Under the pieces are notes generated by a model, which was not told the origin of the DNA, searched no databases, and saw nothing but the letters and a program-made list of their open reading frames with translations. Shown here in pieces: positions 5,011-5,252 of a stretch of DNA of 5,252 nt (position 1 is the first letter of the stretch; the number at the start of each line of letters is the position of its first letter). Origin of the DNA: Syntrophomonas sp. (GTDB lineage: Bacteria; Bacillota; Syntrophomonadia; Syntrophomonadales; Syntrophomonadaceae); assembly GCA_003558625.1 (NCBI GenBank), contig PWPP01000032.1:1-5252 (forward strand), in the 5' to 3' direction. The position numbers and the translations under genes were made by a program.

Positions 5011-5055
5011 GGATCAAGCCCTGTTATGGTTGATCCACCGTAGCAGCGGTGGGTC
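5011..5055. other. Two overlapping, mutually exclusive stem-loops downstream of proA
   Basis: GGATCAA (5011-5017) is an exact reverse complement of TTGATCC (5030-5036). GATCCACCG (5032-5040) can instead pair with CGGTGGGTC (5047-5055) as a 9-bp stem with one G·U in the plus-strand RNA. The two share bases 5032-5036, so only one can form fully. They lie between the convergent genes; the rest of 4993-5098 shows nothing else I recognise. Confidence 0.4.
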
Positions 5056-5098
5056 CGGTCTGCAACCCTCATTCATTTTATGGGGGCCCAGCGGAGCG

Positions 5099-5252
5099 CT
5101 ACCGGATCTGCCCCTCCCCATAGATGATAAACTTGGTGGTGGTAAGCTCTTTGATACCCATAGGTCCACGGGCATGGATTTTCTGGGTGCTGATGCCCAT
5201 TTCTGCCCCTAACCCAAATACATTGCCATCGGTAAAGCGGGTGGAAGCATTG
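5099..5252 (-). CDS. proA: Gamma-glutamyl phosphate reductase, C-terminal end (5' part beyond the window)
   Basis: The last 51 codons of a gene entering from the right on the minus strand and ending at TAG (5101-5099). The translation contains NASTRFTDGNVFGLGAEMGIST and then HARGPMGIKELTTTKFIIYGEGQIR, the hallmark C-terminus of glutamate-5-semialdehyde dehydrogenase (gamma-glutamyl phosphate reductase). This cytoplasmic enzyme makes glutamate semialdehyde in the second step of proline synthesis. The catalytic cysteine lies upstream, outside the window. In Firmicutes proA often directly precedes nadD in the same direction; here the two are separated by two genes of opposite strand. A plus-strand frame over the same bases is a shadow. 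Confidence 0.95.
   Translation of the reverse strand, partial: NASTRFTDGNVFGLGAEMGISTQKIHARGPMGIKELTTTKFIIYGEGQIR

Noticed and set aside
5002..5098. tRNA, T-box or known riboswitch after proA
   Set aside because: Hairpins are present, but no cloverleaf, T-box AGGGTGG-type sequence or other recognisable riboswitch core is seen on either strand.
5030..5212. Plus-strand open frame of 60 codons
   Set aside because: It lies antisense to the clear proA C-terminus and its translation has no recognisable features or ribosome binding site.
1..5252. CRISPR array, insertion sequence, phage or toxin-antitoxin system
   Set aside because: No regularly spaced repeats, transposase, terminal repeats with target duplication, or phage-like genes are visible.

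Overview
The window looks like chromosomal DNA of a low-to-moderate GC Gram-positive bacterium of the Clostridia, most likely a Peptococcaceae/Desulfotomaculum-type lineage. The grounds are the housekeeping cluster proA–nadD–yqeK–rsfS–leuS, which is a conserved Firmicutes neighbourhood, strong AAGGAGG-type ribosome binding sites, and sigma-A-like promoters. The lineage is an inference from gene content and style; no species can be named from the sequence alone.

Layout, left to right. Positions 1-600 (+) hold the 3' third of leuS (leucyl-tRNA synthetase), followed after 11 bases by a complete ogt-type O6-alkylguanine-DNA alkyltransferase gene (612-1160, +). A hairpin with A and T tracts on both sides (1142-1174) separates ogt from the convergent rsfS (1181-1534, -), the ribosome silencing factor. 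rsfS has its own predicted promoter (1661-1690) and a leader of about 120 nt. Further upstream on the minus strand lie yqeK (HD-domain Ap4A hydrolase, 1781-2359) and nadD (nicotinate-nucleotide adenylyltransferase, 2352-2984), which overlap by 8 bases and share a predicted promoter at 3019-3047. A divergent intergenic region of about 270 bp (2985-3257) carries this promoter, a terminator-like hairpin, and a second promoter (3179-3207). That second promoter serves a plus-strand pair: a cysteine-rich YkgJ-like metal-binding protein (3258-3881) and a PLP-dependent cysteine-synthase-family enzyme (3934-4968). After a 25-base palindrome and further hairpins, the window ends in the 3' end of proA on the minus strand (5099-5252).

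How the genes fit together. proA (proline biosynthesis), nadD (NAD biosynthesis), yqeK (dinucleotide polyphosphate turnover), rsfS (translation shut-down in starvation) and leuS (translation) are housekeeping genes that commonly lie in one co-directional block in Firmicutes. Here the block is interrupted: a two-gene unit of opposite orientation sits between proA and nadD, leuS-ogt faces rsfS head-on, and the LytR-type gene often found between yqeK and rsfS is absent, leaving about 250 bp without a confident gene. The YkgJ-like/cysteine-synthase pair is the accessory part of the window and the best candidate for something less well described. I see no CRISPR array, tRNA, rRNA, insertion sequence or phage gene, and no clear evidence of a wholly new system.
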